Assembly: GCA_012269545.1 (NCBI GenBank)
Contig: JAAXKB010000040.1
Location: 70,341-134,340 of the forward strand
DNA from: Gammaproteobacteria bacterium
GTDB taxonomy: Bacteria > Pseudomonadota > Gammaproteobacteria > Pseudomonadales > Azotimanducaceae
DNA: 64,000 nt
Reading direction: 5' to 3'
Both the position numbers and the translations under genes were made by a program. Position 1 is the stretch's first letter, and the number at the start of each line of letters is the position of its first letter. This document shows positions 1-8,220 of the stretch, in pieces. The notes under the pieces were generated by a model. It was not told the DNA's origin. It made no database searches and saw only the letters and a list, made by a program, of their open reading frames with translations.

Positions 1-300
1 ACATTGAACCCCCCGGTTCACCGAATCGAATTCATAAGCTCGTTTATTCTTAAAATTCTTATTCTTCTTTGCCTATCTCACGCTTCTTTATTTCAGCCAG
101 AAACCTAGGTAACGCATACTGACAGGAACTATCAGCGAACGAGATGGGCGCATTTATAGCAGTGGGCTCTTACAAACCCGAGAGAAAGGGATGACCAGTA
201 TGAATTTAAGGATAAACGGTAGTTTTTTCGGAGGGGTAAGGCAGAAATCGACCGTGGGACAAGTTGGGCCTTGTCTCGCCCAACCCGCCACAAATCAAAA
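1..300. other. Intergenic region left of the first gene
   Basis: I see no convincing gene here. The stretch holds a 6-bp perfect inverted repeat with a C4 loop at 5-20, a T-rich run around 41-75, and a pair of mutually exclusive hairpins at 258-284 listed separately. An 81-codon reading frame crosses it on the minus strand into the first gene, but it has no ribosome binding site and no recognisable product. Confidence 0.5.
258..284 (-). terminator. Overlapping alternative hairpins after the enoyl-CoA hydratase gene
   Basis: Two stems compete for the same bases. One pairs 258-263 with 270-275 (GACAAG/CTTGTC). The other pairs 263-269 with 278-284 (GTTGGGC/GCCCAAC). They begin about 17 bases past the stop codon of the minus-strand gene ending at 301. 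No run of T follows on either strand, so if this ends transcription it is a weak or factor-assisted terminator. Confidence 0.3.
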
Positions 301-1023
301 TCAATGCCGGTATAGATCCGGATGAGCGAGCATATAGGCAGCTCCATGCACGTCGTTGATAGCCGCATGCTCACCAAATAGGCGCTGCTTTTGACCGCCG
401 TAGTTCTCTCGATGTGCCGCTAGGGGCGCTAACTGCGCTGCACGGGCCTGGGCGGTGCCCAATAGCGTATCTAAATCACAGGCTTGCTCGACAAAGCCAG
501 CGCTCTGCGCCGCAGGGCCAGTCCATCGCTTAGCTAACTGCACTGTTTCAAAGAACGTTGATGCGGGCAGCTTGTGCTTAAACAGAGCTAATTCTGGTGT
601 TGGTATGGTCAAACCTATTTGCAGTTCGTTTGCACACATAAAGCCCCGGTCGGCTCGCATGAATCGCACATCGTGACAAAGTGCCGACATGAACCCGGCG
701 CCAAATGCGTGACCGTTCACAGCGCATACTGTTGGCATGGGGAAGGTCATAATTCGGCTCATCAGCCCCATGAATTCCGGACCAAACGCCGTGCGATCAC
801 CAGCGGCAGGGTGATCATCGGGAGCCTGCACCCAATCCAGATCTAAGCCATTAGAAAAGAACTTCTCGTCCGCGGAGGTGGTAACCAGCGCGGCGGCTCC
901 AGTTGAGGATTCAACCTCATTGAGCACCTCATCAATGGCGCGCACGAACGTTGTATTCCAGCGATTTTCGCCAGCATTCAACGTCATGGTAAATACATCT
1001 CCTTCGCGCGTTAGATCAATCAT
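301..1023 (-). CDS. Enoyl-CoA hydratase/isomerase family protein
   Basis: A 240-residue crotonase-fold protein. It probably acts on an acyl-CoA thioester in the cytoplasm, either hydrating a 2-enoyl-CoA or shifting a double bond. The N-terminal oxyanion-hole segment reads FFSNGLDLDW at about residues 54-63, and the second reads AVNGHAFGAG at about 101-110. The FSNGxDL wording is closer to delta3,delta2-enoyl-CoA isomerases than to classical hydratases, so isomerase is my preferred guess. The ATG at 1023 was chosen because GGAGAGGGGAG lies just upstream; the open frame continues 38 codons further but reads as non-protein. It is divergent from the nitroreductase gene across about 170 bases. Confidence 0.85.
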   Translation of the reverse strand: MIDLTREGDVFTMTLNAGENRWNTTFVRAIDEVLNEVESSTGAAALVTTSADEKFFSNGLDLDWVQAPDDHPAAGDRTAFGPEFMGLMSRIMTFPMPTVCAVNGHAFGAGFMSALCHDVRFMRADRGFMCANELQIGLTIPTPELALFKHKLPASTFFETVQLAKRWTGPAAQSAGFVEQACDLDTLLGTAQARAAQLAPLAAHRENYGGQKQRLFGEHAAINDVHGAAYMLAHPDLYRH

Positions 1024-1193
1024 CAATCTCCCCTCTCCGTTTGTTTTTGTATGCCATAGTCTGGCGACTCCCGTAAATCGAAGCAATACGCGCGCACTGA
1101 ACGACACATCCGTCAGTCGCACTTCTGATCTGTTCAAGGCAAACTCCCTGCGTCAGTATGCGACAGAAAAATAGAAATCGGCGCGTCTTTACT

Positions 1194-1949
1194 ATGAGCA
1201 AAAACGATCACCCGCTAGGACAACAACCGGTCGAAAAAACGGTTATTTCGCTGTTAGAGGGGTTAGCGACCACTCGAGCCATCAGACGCTATACGAGTGA
1301 GCCGATTCCAGAAGCGCACCTGCGCGACATGTTGTTCTCCGCGACCCGTGCACCGAGCGGCTCAAACCGTCAGCCATTTCGTTTCCTGGTTCTGACCGAT
1401 GGCGAGAAAGCAGTCCAAGCCAAGGCTCTGATTGCCCAAGCTGCCCAAGATATATGGACCGAAAAAGAGCGTAGCGATGGTTATGGAGAAGGCTCGGGCT
1501 CGAATCCAGACTCGCCAAAATCTCGTATGGCGCGCACCATGCGCAACTACGTCGGCAACTTTAGCGACGTGCCCGCCTTGATTTTACCCTGCATGATTCG
1601 CTACCGAGACCCTGACCCCATGGAAGGCGCGTCCATATACCCAGCTGTGCAAAACCTATTGCTGGCAGCTAGAGGCCTTGGTTATGGTGGCGTCATCACG
1701 GGCTTTCACCGACCCGTAGAAACGGAACTGAAAAAGTTGCTGGCGATCCCCGATGACGTATTTGTGGCCTGCACGCTGACCCTCGGGAAGCCTGAAGGAA
1801 GCCACGGCCCGGTACGCAGACGTCCTCTGGAGGAGTTCGTGTTTACTGACAGTTGGGCAAGCTCAGCCCCTTGGGCCGTCGATCCGCCGGGCACGCGATT
1901 CACCAGCGCGGGACCACCCAAAGCACAAAACAAGAACGAGGAGGCCTGA
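1194..1949 (+). CDS. Nitroreductase family FMN oxidoreductase
   Basis: A 251-residue nitroreductase-fold flavoprotein expected to reduce nitro groups, quinones or related electrophiles using NAD(P)H. The FMN-contacting N-terminal arginine motif RAIRRYT is at about residues 28-34, and the second contact PSGSNRQPF at about 54-62. The C-terminal part carries the glycine-rich GYGGVITGF and the TLGKPEG segment typical of the fold. The start at 1194 gives a normal N-terminus; an in-frame ATG at 1158 would add 12 basic residues, and neither has a strong ribosome binding site. The stop codon abuts the GTG of the next gene, so the two are translationally coupled. Confidence 0.88.
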   Translation: MSKNDHPLGQQPVEKTVISLLEGLATTRAIRRYTSEPIPEAHLRDMLFSATRAPSGSNRQPFRFLVLTDGEKAVQAKALIAQAAQDIWTEKERSDGYGEGSGSNPDSPKSRMARTMRNYVGNFSDVPALILPCMIRYRDPDPMEGASIYPAVQNLLLAARGLGYGGVITGFHRPVETELKKLLAIPDDVFVACTLTLGKPEGSHGPVRRRPLEEFVFTDSWASSAPWAVDPPGTRFTSAGPPKAQNKNEEA

Positions 1950-2573
1950 GTGCTCACCATCTATCACGTCCCTGGCACAAGGGGCGTTCGAGCCATTTGG
2001 CTATGCGAAGAGTTGGCTCTGCCCTATACCGTCGAAGCAGTAGACTTCAGCCCGGAGTTTCGGGCCAGCGAGTCTTGGCGGGCCATGAATCCTGTTGGCA
2101 AGGTGCCCGTGCTGCGAGATTCGAAGGGGACCTCGAAAGACGATTTCTTCATGTTCGAGTCTGGCGCCATGGTGCAGTACATCTTGGATCGTTACGGTAA
2201 CGGTCAACTGCAGCCGACAGTTGGCACGTCCGAACATGGCACCTACTTGCAGTGGAGCTGGTTTGCAGAAGCGACCTTCGCTAGGCCATTGGGCGAGATC
2301 GTCAATCACGGCAGAGAATTCCCGGGCACCGAACGCATCGACGCTGTCGTTGAAGAAATGCAAAACAGAGCCCTGTTCTCCGCTCAGGCTGTGGGGGCCG
2401 CAGTGAAAGACCGGCCCTTCATACTTGGTGAACAGTTCACAGCCGCAGACATCATGCTTGGCTACACTCTTATGCTTGCCGAGCGTTTTTTACCCCAAGG
2501 TCTGCCAGCCGATGTCCAACCATACTGGGAAAGTTTGTCCAGCCGATCGGCGTATCAAAAAGCCGTGAATTAG
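1950..2573 (+). CDS. Glutathione S-transferase family protein
   Basis: A 207-residue protein with an N-terminal thioredoxin-fold GST domain and an all-helical C-terminal domain. The N-terminus TIYHVPGTRGVRA, the cis-proline motif NPVGKVPVL near residues 47-55 and the glutathione-binding ES pair in FESGAMVQYI are clear. The C-terminal helix-capping segment AADIMLGYTL is also present. It starts with GTG directly after the nitroreductase stop (TGAGTG), with GAGGAGG upstream, so the pair forms one operon. A role in thiol conjugation or isomerisation of a catabolic intermediate is likely; the substrate cannot be read from the sequence. Confidence 0.88.
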   Translation: MLTIYHVPGTRGVRAIWLCEELALPYTVEAVDFSPEFRASESWRAMNPVGKVPVLRDSKGTSKDDFFMFESGAMVQYILDRYGNGQLQPTVGTSEHGTYLQWSWFAEATFARPLGEIVNHGREFPGTERIDAVVEEMQNRALFSAQAVGAAVKDRPFILGEQFTAADIMLGYTLMLAERFLPQGLPADVQPYWESLSSRSAYQKAVN

Positions 2574-2584
2574 GAGCAATCGTC

Positions 2585-3916
2585 ATGCAGTCTAAAACCA
2601 TCGCAACCAACCTCAGCTCAACGCCGGCGCACTGGATGCCATTTACCGCCAACCGGCAATTCCACAAGGACCCTAGGGTTGTTGTCGCGGCTGAGCAGAA
2701 CCACTACATCAGCCAAGATGGCCGCCGGGTTTTTGACTCGTTATCGGGGCTTTGGTGCTGCGGCTATGGCCATAACCGACCAGAAATCACCGCAGCTATT
2801 ACAGCCCAGCTGGACGCGATGGATTACGCACCGGCATTTCAGTACACACACCCAGGTGCAACCGCGTTGGCGGCGCGCTTGACTGAAATGGCTCCCGGTG
2901 AACTCAATCATGCACTGTTCACCAACTCTGGCTCGGAATGCGCCGATACGTCGCTCAAGCTGGCCAGAGCTTATTGGCGCAGCAAGGGTCAACCGACCAA
3001 GACGCGTTTTATCTCCCGCCACAAGGGTTATCACGGGGTCAATTTCGCCGGCACCAGCTTAGGCGGCATTGGCGCCAATCGAAAGCTGTTCGGGCAACTG
3101 GGCGATGCCGATCACCTTCCCCACACACTCCAGCCGGAATTGGCGTTTACCAAGGGACAGGCGGACACAGGCGCTGAACTCGCCGATCATCTAAAGCAAC
3201 TGATCATGCTGCACGACGCATCAAACATTGCCGCAGTTATCGTTGAACCGATGTCAGGATCCGCCGGAGTGATCGTGCCTCCCAAGGGGTATCTGCAACG
3301 GCTGCGGGATCTTTGCGATGAAAACGATATTTTGCTGATTTTCGATGAGGTCATTACGGGCTTTGGTCGCGTCGGCGCGCCGTTCGGTGCTGATGCCTTT
3401 GGCGTCCAACCCGACATCATGAATATTGCGAAGGGACTCACCAACGGAGCCATTCCCATGGGTGCCGTGCTGGCCTCCAGCAAAATTTACAACTGCTTGA
3501 TGAGCATGGACCAACCTGAACACATGATCGAGCTACCTCATGGCTACACCTACAGCGCGCATCCCGTTGCTTGCGCAGCGGCTTTAGCGGCGCTGAACGT
3601 ATTCCAGGATGACCACATGGTGGATCGCGCCAAAACACTGATACCCGTTTTGGAAGAAACTCTTCACAGCCTTAGAGGCCACCCTTATATCACTGACATC
3701 CGTAATTTCGGCCTAGCCGGTGCGCTGCAGATTGCGCCTCGCGACAATGACCCCGTTGTACGACCATTTGAGCTGGGCATCAAATGCTGGGAACTCGGAC
3801 TTTACGTTCGATGGGGTGGCGATACGCTGCAGTTCGGGCCGCCGTTTACGGCGTCAGCCGATGATGTTCGTTCCATAGCGCCCATTGTAGCCCAAGCTCT
3901 GGAGCAGGTGGCATAA
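2585..3916 (+). CDS. Class III omega-aminotransferase (beta-alanine/pyruvate type)
   Basis: A 443-residue PLP-dependent aminotransferase of fold type I, subgroup III. It transfers an amino group from an omega-amino acid or amine to a keto acid, typically pyruvate. The N-terminus (HWMPFTANRQF) and the SGLWCCGYGHNRPEI segment match the beta-alanine:pyruvate transaminase branch. The PLP site shows LIFDEVITGFGR and the Schiff-base lysine K283 in NIAKGLTNGAIPMGAV. TNSGSE supplies the phosphate-binding turn. The gene follows the GST by 11 bases with TAGGAG before its ATG, so it belongs to the nitroreductase-GST operon. Subfamily naming is moderately sure; the exact substrate is not. Confidence 0.9.
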   Translation: MQSKTIATNLSSTPAHWMPFTANRQFHKDPRVVVAAEQNHYISQDGRRVFDSLSGLWCCGYGHNRPEITAAITAQLDAMDYAPAFQYTHPGATALAARLTEMAPGELNHALFTNSGSECADTSLKLARAYWRSKGQPTKTRFISRHKGYHGVNFAGTSLGGIGANRKLFGQLGDADHLPHTLQPELAFTKGQADTGAELADHLKQLIMLHDASNIAAVIVEPMSGSAGVIVPPKGYLQRLRDLCDENDILLIFDEVITGFGRVGAPFGADAFGVQPDIMNIAKGLTNGAIPMGAVLASSKIYNCLMSMDQPEHMIELPHGYTYSAHPVACAAALAALNVFQDDHMVDRAKTLIPVLEETLHSLRGHPYITDIRNFGLAGALQIAPRDNDPVVRPFELGIKCWELGLYVRWGGDTLQFGPPFTASADDVRSIAPIVAQALEQVA

Positions 3917-4008
3917 CCTAAACTGGTCTACAGTGTCGGAATCAGGTCTGTTCATATTAAACGCATATGCCTAACATCTTTTGACTAATTCACGGAGGAG
4001 ACAAACTC

Positions 4009-4908
4009 ATGCGCACTCTCATACTGTTGTTCGCAGCACTCGCGTTTACTGCATGCACGGAATCAGCACCCATCGAGCAAGCAACCGAGTCCAACGAAGC
4101 ACCTAGAGTCAGTACACCGGTATCCAACACGCTCAGCGATATCCTTAGTTCACAGCCTGAAGACGTACAGGCGCGTTATGCACATCGGCACCCTGCCGAG
4201 ACCTTGGCGTTTTTTGGCGTCGAGCCCGGTATGACCGTGGTTGAGGCTCTGCCCGGTGGCGGATGGTATAGCAAGCTACTGCTGCCTTATTTGGGTGATG
4301 ACGGCGCACTGATCGGCGCAGGTTATACCGTCGATATGCTACGCCTCTTCGGCTTTTACAGCGAAGAGCGACTCAAGGAAATGGAAACCTGGGATACGGA
4401 TTGGCCCGCCAATGCCTCGACTTGGGTCGAAGGCAACAACACACCCATCTCCGCTTTCTTCTTTGGCTCTATGCCGGAAGATACTGCCGGCAGCGCCGAC
4501 GTCGTGCTTTTTATTCGTGCACTTCACAATCTGGCGAGATTCGAAGATCAAGGCGGCTATCTCACCAGCGCGTTGGCTGACGCCTACGCGACCCTGAAGC
4601 CTGGCGGCGTCGTCGGCGTTGTGCAACACCAGATGCGCGAAGAAGCCCCTGATACCTGGGCCCAAGGAAATCGCGGCTACCTAAAGCAGAGCTTCGTTAT
4701 TGCGCAAATGGAGCAGGCCGGGTTTGTGCTAGAGGGTGCATCAGACATCAATGCCAACCCCAAGGACCTGCCTGAGGACGGCGACGTTGTGTGGCGGCTG
4801 CCTCCGTCGCTCAGCGGCAGTCGGGACGATCCGGAAGCGGCAGCGGCAATGCAAGCAATTGGCGAGTCTAACCGTATGACGCTGCTGTTCCGCAAACCGA
4901 CCGCTTAA
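4009..4908 (+). CDS. Lipoprotein with a SAM-methyltransferase-like domain
   Basis: A 299-residue protein with a lipoprotein signal peptide: a hydrophobic segment at residues 4-15 and the lipobox AFTAC with C16. Residues about 55-260 look like a class I methyltransferase. The motif I region reads VVEALPGGGWYS (77-88), followed by a DVVLFIRALHNL segment and ATLKPGGVVGVVQH. Motif I lacks the usual D/ExGxGxG spacing. Periplasmic export is hard to square with SAM use, so the domain may have lost catalysis or bind another ligand. GGAGGAGAC precedes the ATG. Similar exported methyltransferase-like proteins occur in proteobacteria, with no function known to me. Confidence 0.75.
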   Translation: MRTLILLFAALAFTACTESAPIEQATESNEAPRVSTPVSNTLSDILSSQPEDVQARYAHRHPAETLAFFGVEPGMTVVEALPGGGWYSKLLLPYLGDDGALIGAGYTVDMLRLFGFYSEERLKEMETWDTDWPANASTWVEGNNTPISAFFFGSMPEDTAGSADVVLFIRALHNLARFEDQGGYLTSALADAYATLKPGGVVGVVQHQMREEAPDTWAQGNRGYLKQSFVIAQMEQAGFVLEGASDINANPKDLPEDGDVVWRLPPSLSGSRDDPEAAAAMQAIGESNRMTLLFRKPTA

Positions 4909-4931
4909 TCCATACGGTGCGTTATTCCTCT

Positions 4932-4953
4932 GCAGCGGCCTCGGGGCCGCTGC
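4932..4953. terminator. GC-rich hairpin between the lipoprotein and modB
   Basis: A perfect 9-bp stem (GCAGCGGCC/GGCCGCTGC) closes a TCGG loop 23 bases after the lipoprotein stop codon and 26 bases before modB. Only a weak pyrimidine run (CTCTATT) follows. It could end the upstream transcript inefficiently, so modBC may depend partly on read-through. Confidence 0.5.
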
Positions 4954-4978
4954 CTCTATTCACAAAGACCAAGCTCTA

Positions 4979-5665
4979 TTGAACGAATTCAGTGCCATTC
5001 TTTTGACAGCAAAACTTGCCGGAATCACGACGGCGGTTTTGCTGATATTGGCTACGCCGCTTGCTTGGTGGTTAGCTCATAGCAGACATCGTCTAAAACC
5101 CGCGGTAGAGGCTCTGACCGCCTTACCTCTGGTCATGCCACCAACAGTGCTCGGGTTTTATCTGCTCTTACTCTTCAGCCCAGACAACCCTTTTGGAGGG
5201 TTTTGGGTAGCTCTTACCGGCAGCGCTCTATCATTTTCGTTTCATGGTTTAGTCATCGCCTCACTGATTTATTCGCTTCCCTTTATGGTTCAGCCCCTAA
5301 CTGCGGCCTTTGGCCAGATTGGCAAAAGACCCATGGAGGCCGCGGCTACGCTGGGCGCCAGTCCCTGGAATGCTTGGCGCACCACAGTGCTACCGAGAAC
5401 TCGCAACGGCTATCTCACAGCAGCGGTGCTGACCTTTGCACACACTGTAGGCGAGTTCGGCATTGTGCTGATGGTCGGAGGCAATCTAGCGGGAGAGACA
5501 CGAGTTATTTCCATCGCCATTTATGAAAGCGTAGAAACCCTCGACTATGCACAAGCCCACCTGCTATCGGTAGGGCTACTGATATTCTCTTTTTCGACCC
5601 TGCTCTGTGTTTACTATTTCAACCGCCAATTTGCATTAAGCCTTGGGCCGAGGAGCGCAAGCTAG
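4979..5665 (+). CDS. modB: Molybdate ABC transporter permease ModB
   Basis: A 228-residue inner-membrane permease with about five transmembrane segments. The binding-protein-dependent transport signature is EAAATLGASPWNAWRTTVLPR, at about residues 120-140, and a second family hallmark is HTVGEFGIVLMVGGN. It would form the channel for molybdate or tungstate with ModC. The start is TTG at 4979, because no ATG or GTG precedes the first membrane segment and homologues begin about here; the ribosome binding site is poor. The stop overlaps the GTG of modC by one base. No modA-like binding-protein gene is in the window. Confidence 0.88.
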   Translation: MNEFSAILLTAKLAGITTAVLLILATPLAWWLAHSRHRLKPAVEALTALPLVMPPTVLGFYLLLLFSPDNPFGGFWVALTGSALSFSFHGLVIASLIYSLPFMVQPLTAAFGQIGKRPMEAAATLGASPWNAWRTTVLPRTRNGYLTAAVLTFAHTVGEFGIVLMVGGNLAGETRVISIAIYESVETLDYAQAHLLSVGLLIFSFSTLLCVYYFNRQFALSLGPRSAS

Positions 5666-6780
5666 TGCTTTGTATTGATATTCAGGCTCGCCAGGGTGAC
5701 CTTTCGCTGCAGGTGAATACACGCGTTGCGAACACGGTTACTGCGTTAGCTGGCCCGAGCGGCTGCGGTAAAACCACGTTGCTGAGAGTCATCGCAGGTC
5801 TTACGCCGAGCCAAGGTCTGCTGACATTCAACGACGTGACGTGGCAGGACGACACCATTATCGTACCCAGCCATAGGCGTCGTATCGGTTTCGTTTTTCA
5901 AGACGACCAGTTGTTTCCACATTTAACTGTCGAACAAAACCTGCGTTACGGGATGGAGCGAGCACAGGCAGCCGGCGTCGATATTGCGCTAACGCTTGCC
6001 GAGGTAACAGCGCACTTTGATCTTCATGCACTCCTCAAGCGACGCCCCGCCACCCTCTCCGGAGGCGAATCCCGGCGCGTCAACATCGCAAGAGCAGTAC
6101 TGAGTCAACCCCAATTACTGCTGCTGGATGAGCCTCTGACCGGACTCGACAATAAACGCAAAGCGGAAATTTTTCCCTACCTCGCCAAAGTCACTCGGGA
6201 GCTGCAGATCCCGACGCTGTACGTGAGCCATATTAACGACGAAATCGCCCAGTTCTGCGAAAACATGATTGTCATGCAGCACGGCAAGCTGATCGATCAG
6301 GGCGCAACAGCCGAAGTCCTTCCTAGGCTGTGGCGGGAGCCACTCGAATCGGATCGAAGTCTGAGCGAGGCGGGCAGCCTAATTAACGCATCCGTCAGTC
6401 GCTTTGATCCGATCTACTCAATGATCCATTTGCAGGTCGCCGACCAACCGCTGCAGGTCATCGGGCCAAAAATGCCCGAAACCAGTCAAATCCGACTCTT
6501 TCTTGCTGCCAAGGACGTCGCAATCGCCTTGCAGCGGCCAACCGATCTCAGCATCCGCAACACCCTTGCTGCCACCGTACGCGCCATCACACCCATGCAA
6601 GGTGAAACCCCGGGGCTCGTTGCCGTTGAACTGCGCATTGAGCACCCCACCGAACCCCAAGCATTAAGCGCCCATATTACCGCTGCAGCCTGCGATGCGC
6701 TGTTACTGGAAACCGGGGCTCACGTCTTCGCCCTAATCAAGAGCGCGCGCATATCAACCCCGAGTATCTTTGAGGGCTAG
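5665..6780 (+). CDS. modC: Molybdate ABC transporter ATP-binding protein ModC
   Basis: A 371-residue ABC ATPase. Walker A is GPSGCGKTT (30-38), the ABC signature LSGGESRR starts near 131, and Walker B reads LLLLDEPLTGLD near 152. The C-terminal part (about 290-365) looks like the TOBE/Mop oxyanion-sensing domain that separates ModC from sulfate and iron ATPases. The start is GTG, overlapping the modB stop (TAGTG). It energises molybdate uptake with ModB. Its stop overlaps the 3' end of the convergent carotenoid oxygenase gene by four bases, so the two transcripts must run into each other. Confidence 0.88.
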   Translation: MLCIDIQARQGDLSLQVNTRVANTVTALAGPSGCGKTTLLRVIAGLTPSQGLLTFNDVTWQDDTIIVPSHRRRIGFVFQDDQLFPHLTVEQNLRYGMERAQAAGVDIALTLAEVTAHFDLHALLKRRPATLSGGESRRVNIARAVLSQPQLLLLDEPLTGLDNKRKAEIFPYLAKVTRELQIPTLYVSHINDEIAQFCENMIVMQHGKLIDQGATAEVLPRLWREPLESDRSLSEAGSLINASVSRFDPIYSMIHLQVADQPLQVIGPKMPETSQIRLFLAAKDVAIALQRPTDLSIRNTLAATVRAITPMQGETPGLVAVELRIEHPTEPQALSAHITAAACDALLLETGAHVFALIKSARISTPSIFEG

Positions 6781-8189
6781 CCTGCATCTCGCCAATTGCC
6801 GTGAAAACCGTAGGGCACACGGTGATCTAGCAGGGCTTTGGCTAACGGGCCGTCACTGACATTCTGTGCGTCCAGTACCACCAAGTGGCTGGCGCTGCGA
6901 TTGGCATCATAGACATAGGCCAGCAAAAAACCCTCGCCCTCCGCCGCGGTTGCCGAACGGGGTACAAAAATGGGCTCACTGGTTGCGCATCCGGCACCCA
7001 CATCGTAACTGTCCAGACGCCCGGTGCTGTGATCAACAGCGGCTATGAGGTTAAATCCTCCCACCTTGTCAGGTGGCTGCGAATCACCGGCGATATAACC
7101 GTAGCGATAGTGCAAGCCTGCGTATCGTTCATCGAGTCGCGGGAACTCGCATACCAAGTCATCGAGCTGTTCAACCTGGTAACGATCCGTCTCAGCCCGC
7201 AGATCGAAGGTCCATCGAGCCAACTTGGCCAATGCCTTCTTCGGATCACCCGGCGTGCCGTCAACGTTTGGAAACAGCGGTGCTTGCGGATATTCACACA
7301 CGTCACAAACGATCTTGCCATCTGCCGTGCTATAAGCGTTCATCGGGTGGAAAACATAGCTGGCTTCACCACGAAACCACTGAAGGTCTTTCACCGATCC
7401 ATTGCGAGGCATGATTCCAATGTGGGCGCCCTTCTCCGGCTCCCATGCGTAAACCGGCCCGCCCTTAAAAGCGCGCTCTAAGCTGCCCGTTAAGGGCATA
7501 ATCGGAAAAATCACATGATCCCGGGTCACGACGAAGTCATGCACCATCGCGGCATAAGGCGCATCGAAGGTCTCCGTGCGCAGTAACTTTCCGGTTTTAT
7601 CCACGACGCTGAAGGTCATCTGCTCAGAGATCGTGCCACAGGCGTTATAGCCAAAGAACAGCATTTCACCATTCTCTGGATCAATCTTTGGGTGCGCGGT
7701 CATGGGGCCCTTGAGCACACCGCCGTAGAAATGCGGACCAACAGATTCCAGTGTATCGGGGTCAAGTTCGAAAGGTGCATGGCCCTCTTCCAGCGCCAAT
7801 AGCTTACCGCCATGCCAAATGACATTAGTATTGGCGACGCCATCGGTTTCCAGTCCGGCAACGCTTTCATCGTTTTCCATCGGGTTGAACGCACTGAACA
7901 ACGACCTACCAGCCTCGCGTTCCTTCTCCCACTTAACCGTACGCACCCATCGATTGCGGTAAGACACCCGACCATCTTCTAGATGAAAGGCGTGAACCAT
8001 GCCGTCGCCACCAAACCAATGGTAGTGGCCTCGCGGCGCGTATTGGGGGTTCGGACCGTTTCGGTAGAAACTGCCATTGAGTTCCTTAGGAATTTGTCCT
8101 TCGATCACCAGATCATTGACGTCACATTCCATTTGCAAAGGTGCAAACCCGCCCCGCAAATTCGGATGGTTGGGAAATGGTTGCGCCAT
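6777..8189 (-). CDS. Carotenoid cleavage dioxygenase (RPE65/lignostilbene family)
   Basis: A 470-residue seven-bladed beta-propeller non-haem iron oxygenase that would cleave a carotenoid, apocarotenoid or stilbene double bond with O2. The four iron-binding histidines appear in TAHPKID (about H166), MVHDFVV (H217), VFHPMNA (H281) and the C-terminal YGFHGNW (H463). The N-terminal ELNGSFYRNGPNPQ and HWFGGDGMVH are family signatures. The ATG at 8189 has TTTGGAG about seven bases upstream; an in-frame TTG at 8201 would swallow that site. Retinal-forming and stilbene-cleaving members are too alike to choose between without a tree, and no carotenoid synthesis gene is nearby. Confidence 0.9.
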   Translation of the reverse strand: MAQPFPNHPNLRGGFAPLQMECDVNDLVIEGQIPKELNGSFYRNGPNPQYAPRGHYHWFGGDGMVHAFHLEDGRVSYRNRWVRTVKWEKEREAGRSLFSAFNPMENDESVAGLETDGVANTNVIWHGGKLLALEEGHAPFELDPDTLESVGPHFYGGVLKGPMTAHPKIDPENGEMLFFGYNACGTISEQMTFSVVDKTGKLLRTETFDAPYAAMVHDFVVTRDHVIFPIMPLTGSLERAFKGGPVYAWEPEKGAHIGIMPRNGSVKDLQWFRGEASYVFHPMNAYSTADGKIVCDVCEYPQAPLFPNVDGTPGDPKKALAKLARWTFDLRAETDRYQVEQLDDLVCEFPRLDERYAGLHYRYGYIAGDSQPPDKVGGFNLIAAVDHSTGRLDSYDVGAGCATSEPIFVPRSATAAEGEGFLLAYVYDANRSASHLVVLDAQNVSDGPLAKALLDHRVPYGFHGNWRDAG

Positions 8190-8220
8190 GCGCTGCTCCA
8201 AAAATTCATGATTCCCCAGA

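Noticed and set aside
5-20. Short inverted repeat as a tRNA or terminator remnant
   Set aside because: Only a 6-bp stem with a C4 loop, no T-run and no cloverleaf; the GGTTCA resemblance to a tRNA T-arm does not extend.
132-377. 81-codon minus-strand frame overlapping the first gene
   Set aside because: No ribosome binding site and no protein-like composition; it overlaps the well-supported enoyl-CoA hydratase gene in another frame.
6885-7481. 198-codon plus-strand frame
   Set aside because: It lies fully antisense to the carotenoid oxygenase, whose histidine ligands are all intact.
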